The notes under the pieces are model-generated. The model worked only from the letters and a program-made list of their open reading frames with translations. It searched no databases and had not been told where the DNA came from. Below are positions 27,108 to 34,304 of a DNA stretch of 64,000 nucleotides, one piece after another. Both the position numbers and the translations under genes were made by a program. How positions within the stretch are numbered: position 1 is the first letter of the stretch; each line of letters begins with the position of its first letter. Source of the DNA: Ochrobactrum vermis (lineage in GTDB: Bacteria > Pseudomonadota > Alphaproteobacteria > Rhizobiales > Rhizobiaceae); the NCBI RefSeq assembly GCF_002975205.1, contig NZ_PCOC01000001.1:1364001-1428000 (forward strand), given 5' to 3'.

Positions 27108-27416
27108 ATGAAAGAAGAGCTAATCTTTGAGTTATGGCTTGATCCCGAACCTGATGGCCAAATGCTCCCTGGGCTTTGCCAAGCTGGCCCTATGGGGGAC
27201 GGATTTCGATCACTTCTCAACGAAGGGGCAATTCGCGTCGGGACTTTGAGTGGGCACAGCCATTTTGATGTGATGACCAGATATTGGAAATATCAAGGGT
27301 GGGGCGAATACAAGACGGAGCATTCTGAGGATTACCAGCCGTTCCCGGAACAATGGCTCCATATCCAACGCTCTCATTTGAGCACCGCTGAGGCGGTGAT
27401 CTCGGAGGAAAGCTAA
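27108..27416 (+). CDS. Small conserved hypothetical carried inside the IS
   Basis: 102 residues with composition and pattern of a real soluble protein: LIFELWLDPEPDGQMLPGLC, GPMGDGFRSLLNEGAIRV, GHSHFDVMTRYWKYQGWGEY. It resembles, from memory, a widespread family of about 100-residue proteins with a W.DP..DG start and an SHFEAMT.YY centre; no function is known. It lies between the transposase stop and the right IS end, so it moves with the element. Confidence 0.65.
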   Translation: MKEELIFELWLDPEPDGQMLPGLCQAGPMGDGFRSLLNEGAIRVGTLSGHSHFDVMTRYWKYQGWGEYKTEHSEDYQPFPEQWLHIQRSHLSTAEAVISEES

Positions 27417-27441
27417 AGCCCGAAGAGGCGTTCCCTTATCC

Positions 27442-27489
27442 GCCCCCGATCTGCCCTTGCAACCCTGACCAGCCGGTCAGATCGGGGGC
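27442..27489 (+). repeat. Large perfect hairpin near the right IS end
   Basis: GCCCCCGATCTG pairs perfectly with CAGATCGGGGGC over a 24-base loop, 25 bp after the passenger gene. No T-run follows. It could terminate transcription within the IS or shield the transposase from outside transcription. Confidence 0.65.
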
Positions 27490-27516
27490 TTGGCGCTGCG
27501 TCCTTCATCAAGAAGT

Positions 27517-27553
27517 GTCGCATTTCTATCTGGCCACCGGTGTCGCATCTCTA
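27517..27553. repeat. Right inverted repeat of the ISNCY-type element
   Basis: 37 bp whose reverse complement has the same TAG..ATGCGAC ... GGCCAG ... TAGA.ATGCGAC order as the left end. Confidence 0.7.
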
Positions 27554-27869
27554 CCCAGCATTGACAATGTAAGCCATTGGACATTGGCTCCTCATGCTGT
27601 GCCCTTCATCTCGATCAGACATGCAGCAACTCGTCCCACGACTTTGATTTCAATCATTTCAAAGAACCGCGTGACGTGGGAAACACGACACGCATCAGGG
27701 GCAAACGTCCTGGCATCTAAGACCAAAGCATGCATGTACTGGCAGTCTATATGCGCTATTACCCGTGCGGCGCTGCATTTCGCAAATAGTCGGCAGCAGT
27801 ATCTTGCTTTCGAGAAGGTGAGCGCCATCTCGGGCTCAAGCCTGGATGGGAAGGAAGGTAGACTTAAAT
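27554..27869. other. Gap between the IS and the CoA-transferase gene
   Basis: About 316 bp. A minus-strand frame here ends FEMIEIKVVGRVAACLIEMKGTA, faintly like the C-terminus of LexA/S24-type peptidases, but it is too short and weak to call. GGAAGGAAGG near the right side may be the ribosome-binding site of the next gene. Nothing else was recognised. Confidence 0.4.
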
Positions 27870-29360
27870 ATGCTGGAAGCACGTATTCGAAACACTACGC
27901 TTCGCGATAAAATCATTACTGCGGAAAAGGCCGCTAGCCTTATCGAAGACGGAATGATCGTCGGCATGAGCGGTTTTACCCGCGCTGGCGACGCCAAGGC
28001 CGTGCCGATCGCCATGGCCGCCCGTGCCGCAACAGATCCCTTTAAAATCACGCTGATTACCGGTGCATCGCTCGGGCACGACGTCGACAAGATTCTGACC
28101 GAAGCACACGTGCTGGCCCGGCGCATGCCATTTCAGGTCGACAGAACCCTGCGCTCCGCAATCAATCGCGGCGAGGTGATGTTCATCGACCAGCATCTTT
28201 CCGAAACTGTCGAGCAATTGCGTTCGAACCAGATCGGCCCCATCGACTATGCTGTCGTCGAGGCCCTGGCGATTACCGAAAGCGGCGGGATCATTCCCAC
28301 GACATCTATCGGCAATTCGGCAAGCTTTGCCATTCTCGCGGACAAGGTCATCGTTGAAGTGAACCTCAACCAGCCTATGGCACTTGAAGGTCTGCACGAT
28401 ATCTATATTCCCACGAAGCGCCCTTCCCGCGACCCCATACCGGTCACAGCATGCGACAGCCGCGTTGGCCTGCCCTATATTCCGATACCGCCGGAAAAGA
28501 TCGCGGGCATTGTCATCACGCAGGAGAACGACAGCGCTTCGACCGTGGAGCCTGCCGACGGTGAAACGATTGCCATCGCGAGCCATCTGATCGAGTTTCT
28601 GATGCATGAAGTGGCAACTGGGCGGCTCGACCTGACGCTCAATCCTCTACAGGCTGGCATCGGAACCATCGCCAATGCGGTGTTGAATGGTTTCGCCGAT
28701 AGCCCGTTCCACAATCTGCGCATGTATAGCGAAGTGTTGCAGGACAGCACCTTCGACCTCTTCGACGCCGGAAAACTCGATTTTGCATCGGGATCATCGA
28801 TCACGCTCAGCCCTGCCTGCGGAGAACGAGTCTTCAATAATATCGACCGCTACCGTGAAAAGCTCATTCTGCGTCCGCAGGAAATCAGCAACCATCCGGA
28901 AGTCATCCGCCGTCTCGGCATCATCGGCATAAATACCGCGTTGGAATTCGACATTTATGGCAATGTGAATTCCACGCATGTAGACGGCACACATATGATG
29001 AACGGCATCGGTGGCTCCGGCGATTTTGCCCGCAACGCATTCATCTCGATCTTCGTCACCAAGTCCGAAGCCAAAAGCGGCGCCATATCATCCGTCGTGC
29101 CCATGGTTACGCATGTCGATCATACCGAGCACGATGTGGATATTCTGGTTACCGAACAGGGTCTCGCCGACTTGCGCGGCCTTGCTCCACGGGAGCGAGC
29201 GCGTGTCATCATTGATAATTGCGCCCATCCGGATTATCGCCCACAGCTCAATGATTATTTCGACCGGGCGTGCGCACGTGGGGGGCATACGCCTCACCTG
29301 ATCGAAGAAGCCTTTAGCTGGCATCAACGTCGTCGCGAGACGGGCAGCATGCGCGGCTGA
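27870..29360 (+). CDS. Acetyl-CoA hydrolase/transferase family (succinate:CoA transferase-like)
   Basis: 496 residues, an enzyme of the Ach1/Cat1 family that moves CoA between acetate, succinate or other acids, linking acetate use to the TCA cycle. Conserved features include the start LRDKIITAEKAASLIEDGMIVGMSGF, DFASGSSITLSPACGERVF, GNVNSTHVDGTHMMNGIGGSGDFARNA (a CoA-binding glycine loop) and VTEQGLADLRGLAPRERA. The whole pattern matches the succinate CoA transferase subgroup. ATG at 27870 gives the usual N-terminus; the longer start at 27846 adds eight residues over the purine-rich ribosome-binding region. Confidence 0.88.
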   Translation: MLEARIRNTTLRDKIITAEKAASLIEDGMIVGMSGFTRAGDAKAVPIAMAARAATDPFKITLITGASLGHDVDKILTEAHVLARRMPFQVDRTLRSAINRGEVMFIDQHLSETVEQLRSNQIGPIDYAVVEALAITESGGIIPTTSIGNSASFAILADKVIVEVNLNQPMALEGLHDIYIPTKRPSRDPIPVTACDSRVGLPYIPIPPEKIAGIVITQENDSASTVEPADGETIAIASHLIEFLMHEVATGRLDLTLNPLQAGIGTIANAVLNGFADSPFHNLRMYSEVLQDSTFDLFDAGKLDFASGSSITLSPACGERVFNNIDRYREKLILRPQEISNHPEVIRRLGIIGINTALEFDIYGNVNSTHVDGTHMMNGIGGSGDFARNAFISIFVTKSEAKSGAISSVVPMVTHVDHTEHDVDILVTEQGLADLRGLAPRERARVIIDNCAHPDYRPQLNDYFDRACARGGHTPHLIEEAFSWHQRRRETGSMRG

Positions 29361-29420
29361 ATACCGGGAATATCTGGTGCCATTCAGTGCCAGCCTTGTT
29401 TAAGTTCTTGCTTATAAAGC

Positions 29421-29445
29421 GGAACCTTCTTTTCCTTGGAACGTT
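29421..29445 (+). promoter_or_regulatory. EcfG-type (general stress sigma) promoter
   Basis: GGAAC, a 16-base spacer, then CGTT: a perfect match to the promoter pattern of the alphaproteobacterial general stress response (GGAAC-N16/17-CGTT). It lies about 150 bp before the small membrane protein gene and points at it. Confidence 0.65.
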
Positions 29446-29598
29446 AACTGGCACATCGTTTTTGGATTGGAGACGATGTGCCGGCGGCAAGGGCCCTGCC
29501 CTTTCTTCCGGTTACAACCGCTCAACCGGACGACGTGGAGGAACGGTCGTCGGGTGTGAGCATTGCAACCCCAAGTTCCGGGAAGGATCAGACCGCCT

Positions 29599-29760
29599 AT
29601 GTCCATCCTCATCAGCCTTCTGATAACAATCCTTGTTATCTTCCTCGTGCTTTATCTCATCAACATGCTGCCTCTGGACGCCAAGGTTAAACAGATCGCT
29701 CAAGTTATCGTGATCATCATTGGCATAATTTCACTTCTGAAATATCTGGCGGTCTTCTGA
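29599..29760 (+). CDS. Small membrane protein (Thivi_2564-like)
   Basis: 53 residues, almost all membrane: MSILISLLITILVIFLVLYL as the first helix, a short loop with LPLDAKVKQI, then VIVIIIGIISLLKYLAVF as the second. It resembles a family of tiny two-helix proteins seen in many Proteobacteria with unknown role. GGAAGGA stands 10 bases before the ATG. The EcfG-type promoter upstream suggests induction by general stress, as for other small membrane proteins in this regulon (inference). The frame extends 12 codons further 5' without support. Confidence 0.75.
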   Translation: MSILISLLITILVIFLVLYLINMLPLDAKVKQIAQVIVIIIGIISLLKYLAVF

Positions 29761-29786
29761 TTTTAAGCCAATAGCAGCCATAATCC

Positions 29787-29821
29787 CGGAACGTTAGGAC
29801 TTTCTGGCGTTCCGTTTTTTT
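29787..29821 (+). terminator. Terminator of the small membrane protein gene
   Basis: CGGAACG pairs with CGTTCCG around a 14-base loop and is followed by seven T. It lies 26 bp after the stop codon. Confidence 0.85.
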
Positions 29822-30120
29822 ACAATACTATGCTCACGGTATTTCCCGGCTTATATTAGTCACTTATGATTTATGTCTTATTGAGACGGTTCTTTTAAAC
29901 ATAGTTGTGCTTAATTACATTTCCTCGTAACATATAACCGCTATGCTACCTGTGATTGTGTCATTAATGGCACTCATAAACAAAAAATTGCAAGAGGCGC
30001 ATAGTGGTACCTTTCCCCTCTCAGGCGTTCCTTTTATAAGGCCCGCAAAATAAAGCCCGTTCATACAGGGTTCAGGCGGGGTCGTTGATCATCCTCACTC
30101 AGGGTTGGGAGTCCGAGGGA
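29822..30120. other. AT-rich intergenic region before the GGDEF gene
   Basis: About 300 bp, AT-rich, presumably holding the promoter of the diguanylate cyclase gene. No convincing repeat, RNA or binding site was recognised. Confidence 0.4.
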
Positions 30121-30912
30121 ATGAAGAAGACTGCTCTTTTGAAAGCAGCATTGATAACGCTGTCTGTCGTAGTGTTCTCGCTGGGAGCAACGTCGATAGT
30201 GGCCTATTCTGCAGGCGTAAGCCCTGGCGTGGTTGCGCTTAGCCTTAGCGCAGGCATTCCCGCAGCCACGGCCTTCCCCTCCCTTGCCTATATTTTTCAT
30301 CAGCACAGCAAGCTAAGAGATGCTTATCTCCAGCTCGAAAAAGCGCATGTCGAGCTGCAGGCACGGTCGCGGATTGATCACATGACAGGCCTCCTCAACC
30401 GCGAGGCGCTGTTCGAAGCGATGAAAATCAGCCGGTCCCGTATCGAGACGGGCACTTTGCTCGTTGTTGATGCAGACCACTTCAAGGCAATCAACGATAC
30501 GTTCGGCCATGGCGTGGGCGACCGCGCTTTGAAACTGATTGCTTTCGCACTTCAGAATGTGACTCGAAAAGGTGATCTTGTCGGCCGCATCGGCGGGGAG
30601 GAATTTTGCGTTTTTCTGCCGGGTGCAAGCGGAGAAACCGGCATGCGTGTTGCGCAGCGCATACGCGCTGAAGTAGAAAACACACCGTTTCATACGACCG
30701 AATATCAGGTCTATCCGTTGACAATCAGCATCGGCGTCGCCTCGGCACCCAAGAACGAGACGAACTCACAGGTGCTCAGTCGTGCTGATCGCTGCCTCTA
30801 CATGGCCAAGCAACGCGGACGCAATTGTGTGGTGTTCGATGAGGAAAGCGGGCGACTTGCCAGCGCGTCTGTCGTCTCTATCGCAACAGTTCGGGAAGTG
30901 GCGCGCGGATAG
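30121..30912 (+). CDS. Membrane diguanylate cyclase (GGDEF domain)
   Basis: 263 residues making the second messenger cyclic di-GMP. Two N-terminal hydrophobic segments (AALITLSVVVFSLGATSIVA and VVALSLSAGIPAATAF...) anchor it. A coiled stretch HSKLRDAYLQLEKAHVELQA leads into the GGDEF domain (about residues 90-250) with DHMTGLLNREAL, DADHFKAINDTFGHGVGD and the signature GRIGGEEFCVFL. The A-site reads GGEEF, which is active in other proteins. No allosteric RxxD appears directly before it (DLVGRIGGEEF). ATG at 30121 follows GAGGGA. Confidence 0.9.
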   Translation: MKKTALLKAALITLSVVVFSLGATSIVAYSAGVSPGVVALSLSAGIPAATAFPSLAYIFHQHSKLRDAYLQLEKAHVELQARSRIDHMTGLLNREALFEAMKISRSRIETGTLLVVDADHFKAINDTFGHGVGDRALKLIAFALQNVTRKGDLVGRIGGEEFCVFLPGASGETGMRVAQRIRAEVENTPFHTTEYQVYPLTISIGVASAPKNETNSQVLSRADRCLYMAKQRGRNCVVFDEESGRLASASVVSIATVREVARG

Positions 30913-30921
30913 CGCCACGCA

Positions 30922-31443
30922 TCACTTCCAGGGTTCGATTACCTCTTCGGACCATCCAACGGGCACGAAACCCATCTTCTGATAGAGCTGCAAGGCGCGC
31001 GGGCTGTCGAGCGTGTTGGTATGGATTGTCACCTTTTCCGGCCCATGGGCCCAGGCGGCGGAAATCGCTTCACTCAGGAAGAACTTGCCGATCCCCCGCC
31101 CCTGAAAATCATCGATGAGGCCAAAATAGAGAATCTCGGCAGCTTCCGGCAAAGCCGACAGCTCGAGCTCGACAAAGCCCGCCGGACAGCCCTCAGCATA
31201 GAGGATATGGATTTCGGTCGTATCAGCATGAATCGCAGCCGCAACTTCCGCGTCCGTCTGAACACGACGCATCATCCAATGATGCTTGCGCCCGATTTGT
31301 TCATACAGATAGCGGTAATAATGAACTGGCATGTCGCCCGCCCGCATGATCGCCAGGCGGATACCGGAGGGTACCGGCACCGCAACGGCCTGACGGGTCG
31401 ACATTTCCAAATGCGTGATGCGGGCAGTCAGCTTTTCGGACAT
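30922..31443 (-). CDS. GNAT-family N-acetyltransferase
   Basis: 173 residues. The acetyl-CoA-binding core is IDDFQGRGIGKFFLSEAISAAWAHG (Q/R-x-x-G-x-G/A), preceded by GCPAGFVELELSALPEAAEILYFGL and followed by VTIHTNTLDSPRALQLYQKMGFVPVG. The substrate is unknown. It begins 2 bp after the stop of the sulfurtransferase gene on the same strand, so it is last in the cysteine-related group. Confidence 0.9.
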   Translation of the reverse strand: MSEKLTARITHLEMSTRQAVAVPVPSGIRLAIMRAGDMPVHYYRYLYEQIGRKHHWMMRRVQTDAEVAAAIHADTTEIHILYAEGCPAGFVELELSALPEAAEILYFGLIDDFQGRGIGKFFLSEAISAAWAHGPEKVTIHTNTLDSPRALQLYQKMGFVPVGWSEEVIEPWK

Positions 31444-31445
31444 GT

Positions 31446-32300
31446 TTATTCGGCTTCACCGGTCACGACAGGTGTATCCTGCCTGCTGCCCCATTCGCTC
31501 CAGGAGCCGTCGTAAAGACGGTTATCCTTATGACCGAGTGACGTCAGCGCCAGCGTGATGACGGCGGCGGTTACACCAGAGCCGCAACTAGTAACGACCG
31601 GCTTGGAAAGATCGACACCGGCCTCATCAAAAATCTTGCGCAGGCTCGCCAGATCCTTCAGCTCACCGTTTTCAGACAAGGTGCCGACGGGAACGTTGCG
31701 TGCGCCCGGCATGTGGCCCGAGCGCATACCGGCACGCGGTTCCGCATCGCGTCCGGTGAAACGTCCGGCTGCGCGCGCATCGGCAATCTGCAAGCGTCGT
31801 TCGTCCACGATATCACGCATCTGCGTAAAATCGACCACCGCTGCCTCGTTGAAGGATGGTGTGAACAGTGTCGGCGCAATCTTGGTGGCTTCATCGGTGA
31901 CCGGATAACCGGCCTTTTTCCAGCCGTCAAAGCCGCCATCGAGCACATAGACATCCTTCACGCCCATGACGCGGAACATCCACCAGACGCGCGGCGCGGA
32001 AAACATGCCCGGTCCATCATAGACCACGACTGTTTCATCGGCGGTGATGCCCATGGCACCGACATGCTGCGCAAAAAGCTCTGGCGACGGCAAGGTATGC
32101 GGCAGACCGGATTCCTTATCGGCGATCTTGTCCTGATCGAAGAACACGGCGCCTGGAATATGCACGGCGTTGTATTCTTCCTGTCCATTGCGTCCCGCAG
32201 CGGGAAGATACCAGGATGCATCGACAATCGCGATTCCCGGTTTGCCGAGCCGTTCTTTCAACCAGTCCCGCGAAACAACGAAGGCGCTTTTCTCAACCAT
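31446..32300 (-). CDS. sseA: 3-mercaptopyruvate/thiosulfate sulfurtransferase
   Basis: 284 residues with two rhodanese domains. The N-terminal inactive domain has SRDWLKERLGKPGIAIVDASWYLP and VVYDGPGMFSAPRVWW. The C-terminal one has RFTGRDAEPRAGMRSGHMPGARNVPV and the active-site Cys in VTSCGSGVTAAVI. The CGSGVTA loop is typical of 3-mercaptopyruvate sulfurtransferases. It transfers sulfur from mercaptopyruvate, made from cysteine, to thiol or cyanide acceptors. It follows the tRNA-editing and cysteine synthase genes on the same strand. Confidence 0.93.
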   Translation of the reverse strand: MVEKSAFVVSRDWLKERLGKPGIAIVDASWYLPAAGRNGQEEYNAVHIPGAVFFDQDKIADKESGLPHTLPSPELFAQHVGAMGITADETVVVYDGPGMFSAPRVWWMFRVMGVKDVYVLDGGFDGWKKAGYPVTDEATKIAPTLFTPSFNEAAVVDFTQMRDIVDERRLQIADARAAGRFTGRDAEPRAGMRSGHMPGARNVPVGTLSENGELKDLASLRKIFDEAGVDLSKPVVTSCGSGVTAAVITLALTSLGHKDNRLYDGSWSEWGSRQDTPVVTGEAE

Positions 32301-32359
32301 GGATCAACACTCCTCAAGCACGTTTCGCAAAACCGGGAAACATGCGGAAAACGATGGGT

Positions 32360-33103
32360 TCAGGCTTCTGGCAGGGCACCAAAACGAATGCGAAACCGGC
32401 GGTTTTCCTTACCCTTTTTTTCGATCTTGCCGATGTGGATTTCGCCCACTTCCTGCGTCTCGGAAACGTGTGTGCCGCCACAAGGTTGCGAATCCACCAC
32501 ACCGTTTTCACCGATAAGAACAAGGCGTATGCGACCAAGTCCTACTGGCGGACGCACATTCTTCGACTTTACGATATCAGGGTTTGCAAGGAATTCTTCA
32601 TCGCTGATCCAGCGAATGGCAACCGCATCATTGGCGTTCACCCGCTCCATCAGCTTCTCGGTCACGAATTCCTTGGTGTAGCTCGCGTCGGGAAGATCGA
32701 AATCAACGCGGCTCTCCTCCTCGCCGACGGCTGCGCCGGTGATCGGGAAGGGGCAGACCACGGAAAGCAGGTGACAAGCCGTATGCATGCGCATCAGCTT
32801 ATAGCGGCGTGGCCAGTCGACATGCAGCACCAGTTTTTCGCCGACTGCTGGCGAAGCCTGTCCTTCTGCCGGAACGTGAATGATTTCGTTCTTGTTTTCG
32901 CCGGTAACGGTTGCCGCAATCTCGATGCGGGAACCATCCGTTTGTTCTAAAAACCCGATATCGCCCGGCTGGCCACCAGAGGTCGCATAGAAATTCGTCT
33001 GGTCGAGAATAATTCCGCCGGTTTCGGTAATGGCGAGTACCGTGCCCTCCGCCGTTGAAAGATAGGAATCTTCGCGGAAAAGCGCTTCGGTCTCGTATGC
33101 CAT
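32360..33103 (-). CDS. Alanyl-tRNA editing protein (AlaX type)
   Basis: 247 residues, a free-standing version of the AlaRS editing domain that removes wrongly attached Ser or Gly from tRNA-Ala. The Zn-binding motif HTACHLL (HxxxH) and the second motif SQPCGGTHVSET are both present. The N-terminal barrel carries AEGTVLAITETGGIILDQTNFYATSGGQPGD, as in AlaRS. ATG at 33103 follows GAGGGA. It starts 2 bp after the stop of the cysteine synthase gene, so the two are co-transcribed. Confidence 0.92.
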   Translation of the reverse strand: MAYETEALFREDSYLSTAEGTVLAITETGGIILDQTNFYATSGGQPGDIGFLEQTDGSRIEIAATVTGENKNEIIHVPAEGQASPAVGEKLVLHVDWPRRYKLMRMHTACHLLSVVCPFPITGAAVGEEESRVDFDLPDASYTKEFVTEKLMERVNANDAVAIRWISDEEFLANPDIVKSKNVRPPVGLGRIRLVLIGENGVVDSQPCGGTHVSETQEVGEIHIGKIEKKGKENRRFRIRFGALPEA

Positions 33104-33105
33104 GA

Positions 33106-34134
33106 TTATCCCTCGAACGGTATGTCTATCTCGGTTTTCTTCTCCAGCCATTCCGGTACGGGCAGGCTCTTGCCGCGCAGGAAAGCAGGATTGAAGAGCT
33201 TGGACTGGTAACGATTACCATAGTCGCAAAGCACCGTCACAATTGTGTGGCCCGGCCCGAGATCTTTTGCAAGCCGGATTGCACCTGCAATATTGATACC
33301 TGAAGAACCGCCGAGGCAAAGTCCCTCATTTTCCACCAGATCAAATACGATATCGAGCGCTTCCGCATCGGACAGGCGGTAGGAGAAGTCGGGGGTGAAC
33401 CCTTCAAGATTGGCGGTGACACGTCCCTGCCCTATGCCCTCGGTGATCGAGTCGCCCTCGGCTTTCAGCTCACCGGTCGTATAGAAGGAATGAAGTGCGG
33501 CTCCATATGGATCGGCAAGTGCGATCTTGATATCGGCATCGTGATCCTTCAGGCCGAATGCTGTTCCAACTAGCGTTCCGCCCGATCCGACAGCGGCGAC
33601 AAACCCGTCGACCTTACCATCGGTATCGCGCCAGATTTCCTGTGCCGTGGTTTCGATATGGGCTTGCCGGTTAATCGGATTGTCGAACTGGTTAGCCCAT
33701 ATCGCGCCGTTCGGCTCGGTCTTTGCCAGTTGTTCGGCCAATCGCCCGGACAGGCGCACATAATTGTTCGGGTTTCGATAGGGCGCGGCTGGAACCTCGA
33801 TCAGTTCAGCGCCAAGCAGGCGCAGGGCGTCCTTCTTTTCCTGGCTCTGTGTTTCGGGAATAACGATAACCGTGCGATAGCCAAGCGCTTTCGCCACCAT
33901 CGTGAGGCCAATGCCCGTATTGCCTGCCGTGCCCTCAACGATGACACCGCCAGGTTTCAGAAGCCCGCGCTTTTCAGCATCGCGGATAATATAGAGCGCT
34001 GCCCGATCCTTTACCGACTGGCCAGGGTTGAGGAATTCGGCCTTGCCGTAGATTGCACAGCCGGTCAGTTCGGAAGCCTTCTTCAAATGAATCAATGGCG
34101 TATTGCCGATTGCGTCGAGCACTGATTGGAACAT
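33106..34134 (-). CDS. cysK: Cysteine synthase A (O-acetylserine sulfhydrylase)
   Basis: 342 residues, a PLP enzyme making cysteine from O-acetylserine and sulfide. The PLP-lysine lies in NPGQSVKDRAALYI, the phosphate-binding loop nearby in EGTAGNTGIGLTMVAKALGY, and the C-terminal GGSSGINIAGAIRLAKDLG is conserved. The start IGNTPLIHLKKASELTG is typical. ATG at 34134 is the conserved one; the reading frame runs 19 codons further. It is the first gene of a cysK-alaX-sseA-GNAT group. Its length is slightly above that of E. coli CysK because of a C-terminal LEKKTEIDIPFEG tail. Confidence 0.92.
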   Translation of the reverse strand: MFQSVLDAIGNTPLIHLKKASELTGCAIYGKAEFLNPGQSVKDRAALYIIRDAEKRGLLKPGGVIVEGTAGNTGIGLTMVAKALGYRTVIVIPETQSQEKKDALRLLGAELIEVPAAPYRNPNNYVRLSGRLAEQLAKTEPNGAIWANQFDNPINRQAHIETTAQEIWRDTDGKVDGFVAAVGSGGTLVGTAFGLKDHDADIKIALADPYGAALHSFYTTGELKAEGDSITEGIGQGRVTANLEGFTPDFSYRLSDAEALDIVFDLVENEGLCLGGSSGINIAGAIRLAKDLGPGHTIVTVLCDYGNRYQSKLFNPAFLRGKSLPVPEWLEKKTEIDIPFEG

Positions 34135-34255
34135 GGCTTCCGTCCTTCCTGTTTCGCAGAGGAAGTTATGAGGAAGCGCCCTGCCCTTCAAGCAAGCATG
34201 GAATATTTTTCCAGTTTGTTGCGCAAATCGAAACCCATCCTGGGGCTACAAATAG

Positions 34256-34284
34256 AAAAGCCGCCCGAAATGGGCGGCTTTTTG
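34256..34284 (-). terminator. Terminator of the DEAD-box helicase gene
   Basis: GCCGCCC and GGGCGGC pair around a 5-base loop, with A-run and T-run on the two sides, so it can work in both directions. It lies just after the helicase stop. Confidence 0.85.
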
Positions 34285-34304
34285 GAAAAATGTTCGGGGC
34301 GAGC

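Larger units (their letters stand above)
25498..27553. mobile_element. ISNCY-type insertion sequence with a passenger gene
   Basis: About 2.06 kb bounded by related inverted ends. The left end starts TAGTAATGCGACAG and the right end (reverse complement) TAGAGATGCGACAC. Both then carry GGCCAG and TAGA.ATGCGAC at matching spacing. Inside are a DDE transposase and a 102-residue gene. The exact outermost base may lie a few bases further out on each side (a GCT triplet matches at minus 6). A target duplication was not identified. Confidence 0.8.

Noticed and set aside
27592..27882. Minus-strand frame ending FEMIEIKVVGRVAACLI, like a LexA/S24 C-terminus
   Set aside because: Similarity is a faint impression over about 20 residues, no catalytic motif, and the frame overlaps the CoA-transferase start.
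29789..29811. GGAAC...CGTT resembling an EcfG promoter
   Set aside because: Spacer is 15, and the two blocks are the arms of an intrinsic terminator.
32310..32370. Degenerate copy of the palindromic repeat between sseA and alaX genes
   Set aside because: Shares only ATGCGGAAAAC with the clear copy at 20235-20333; too short to call.
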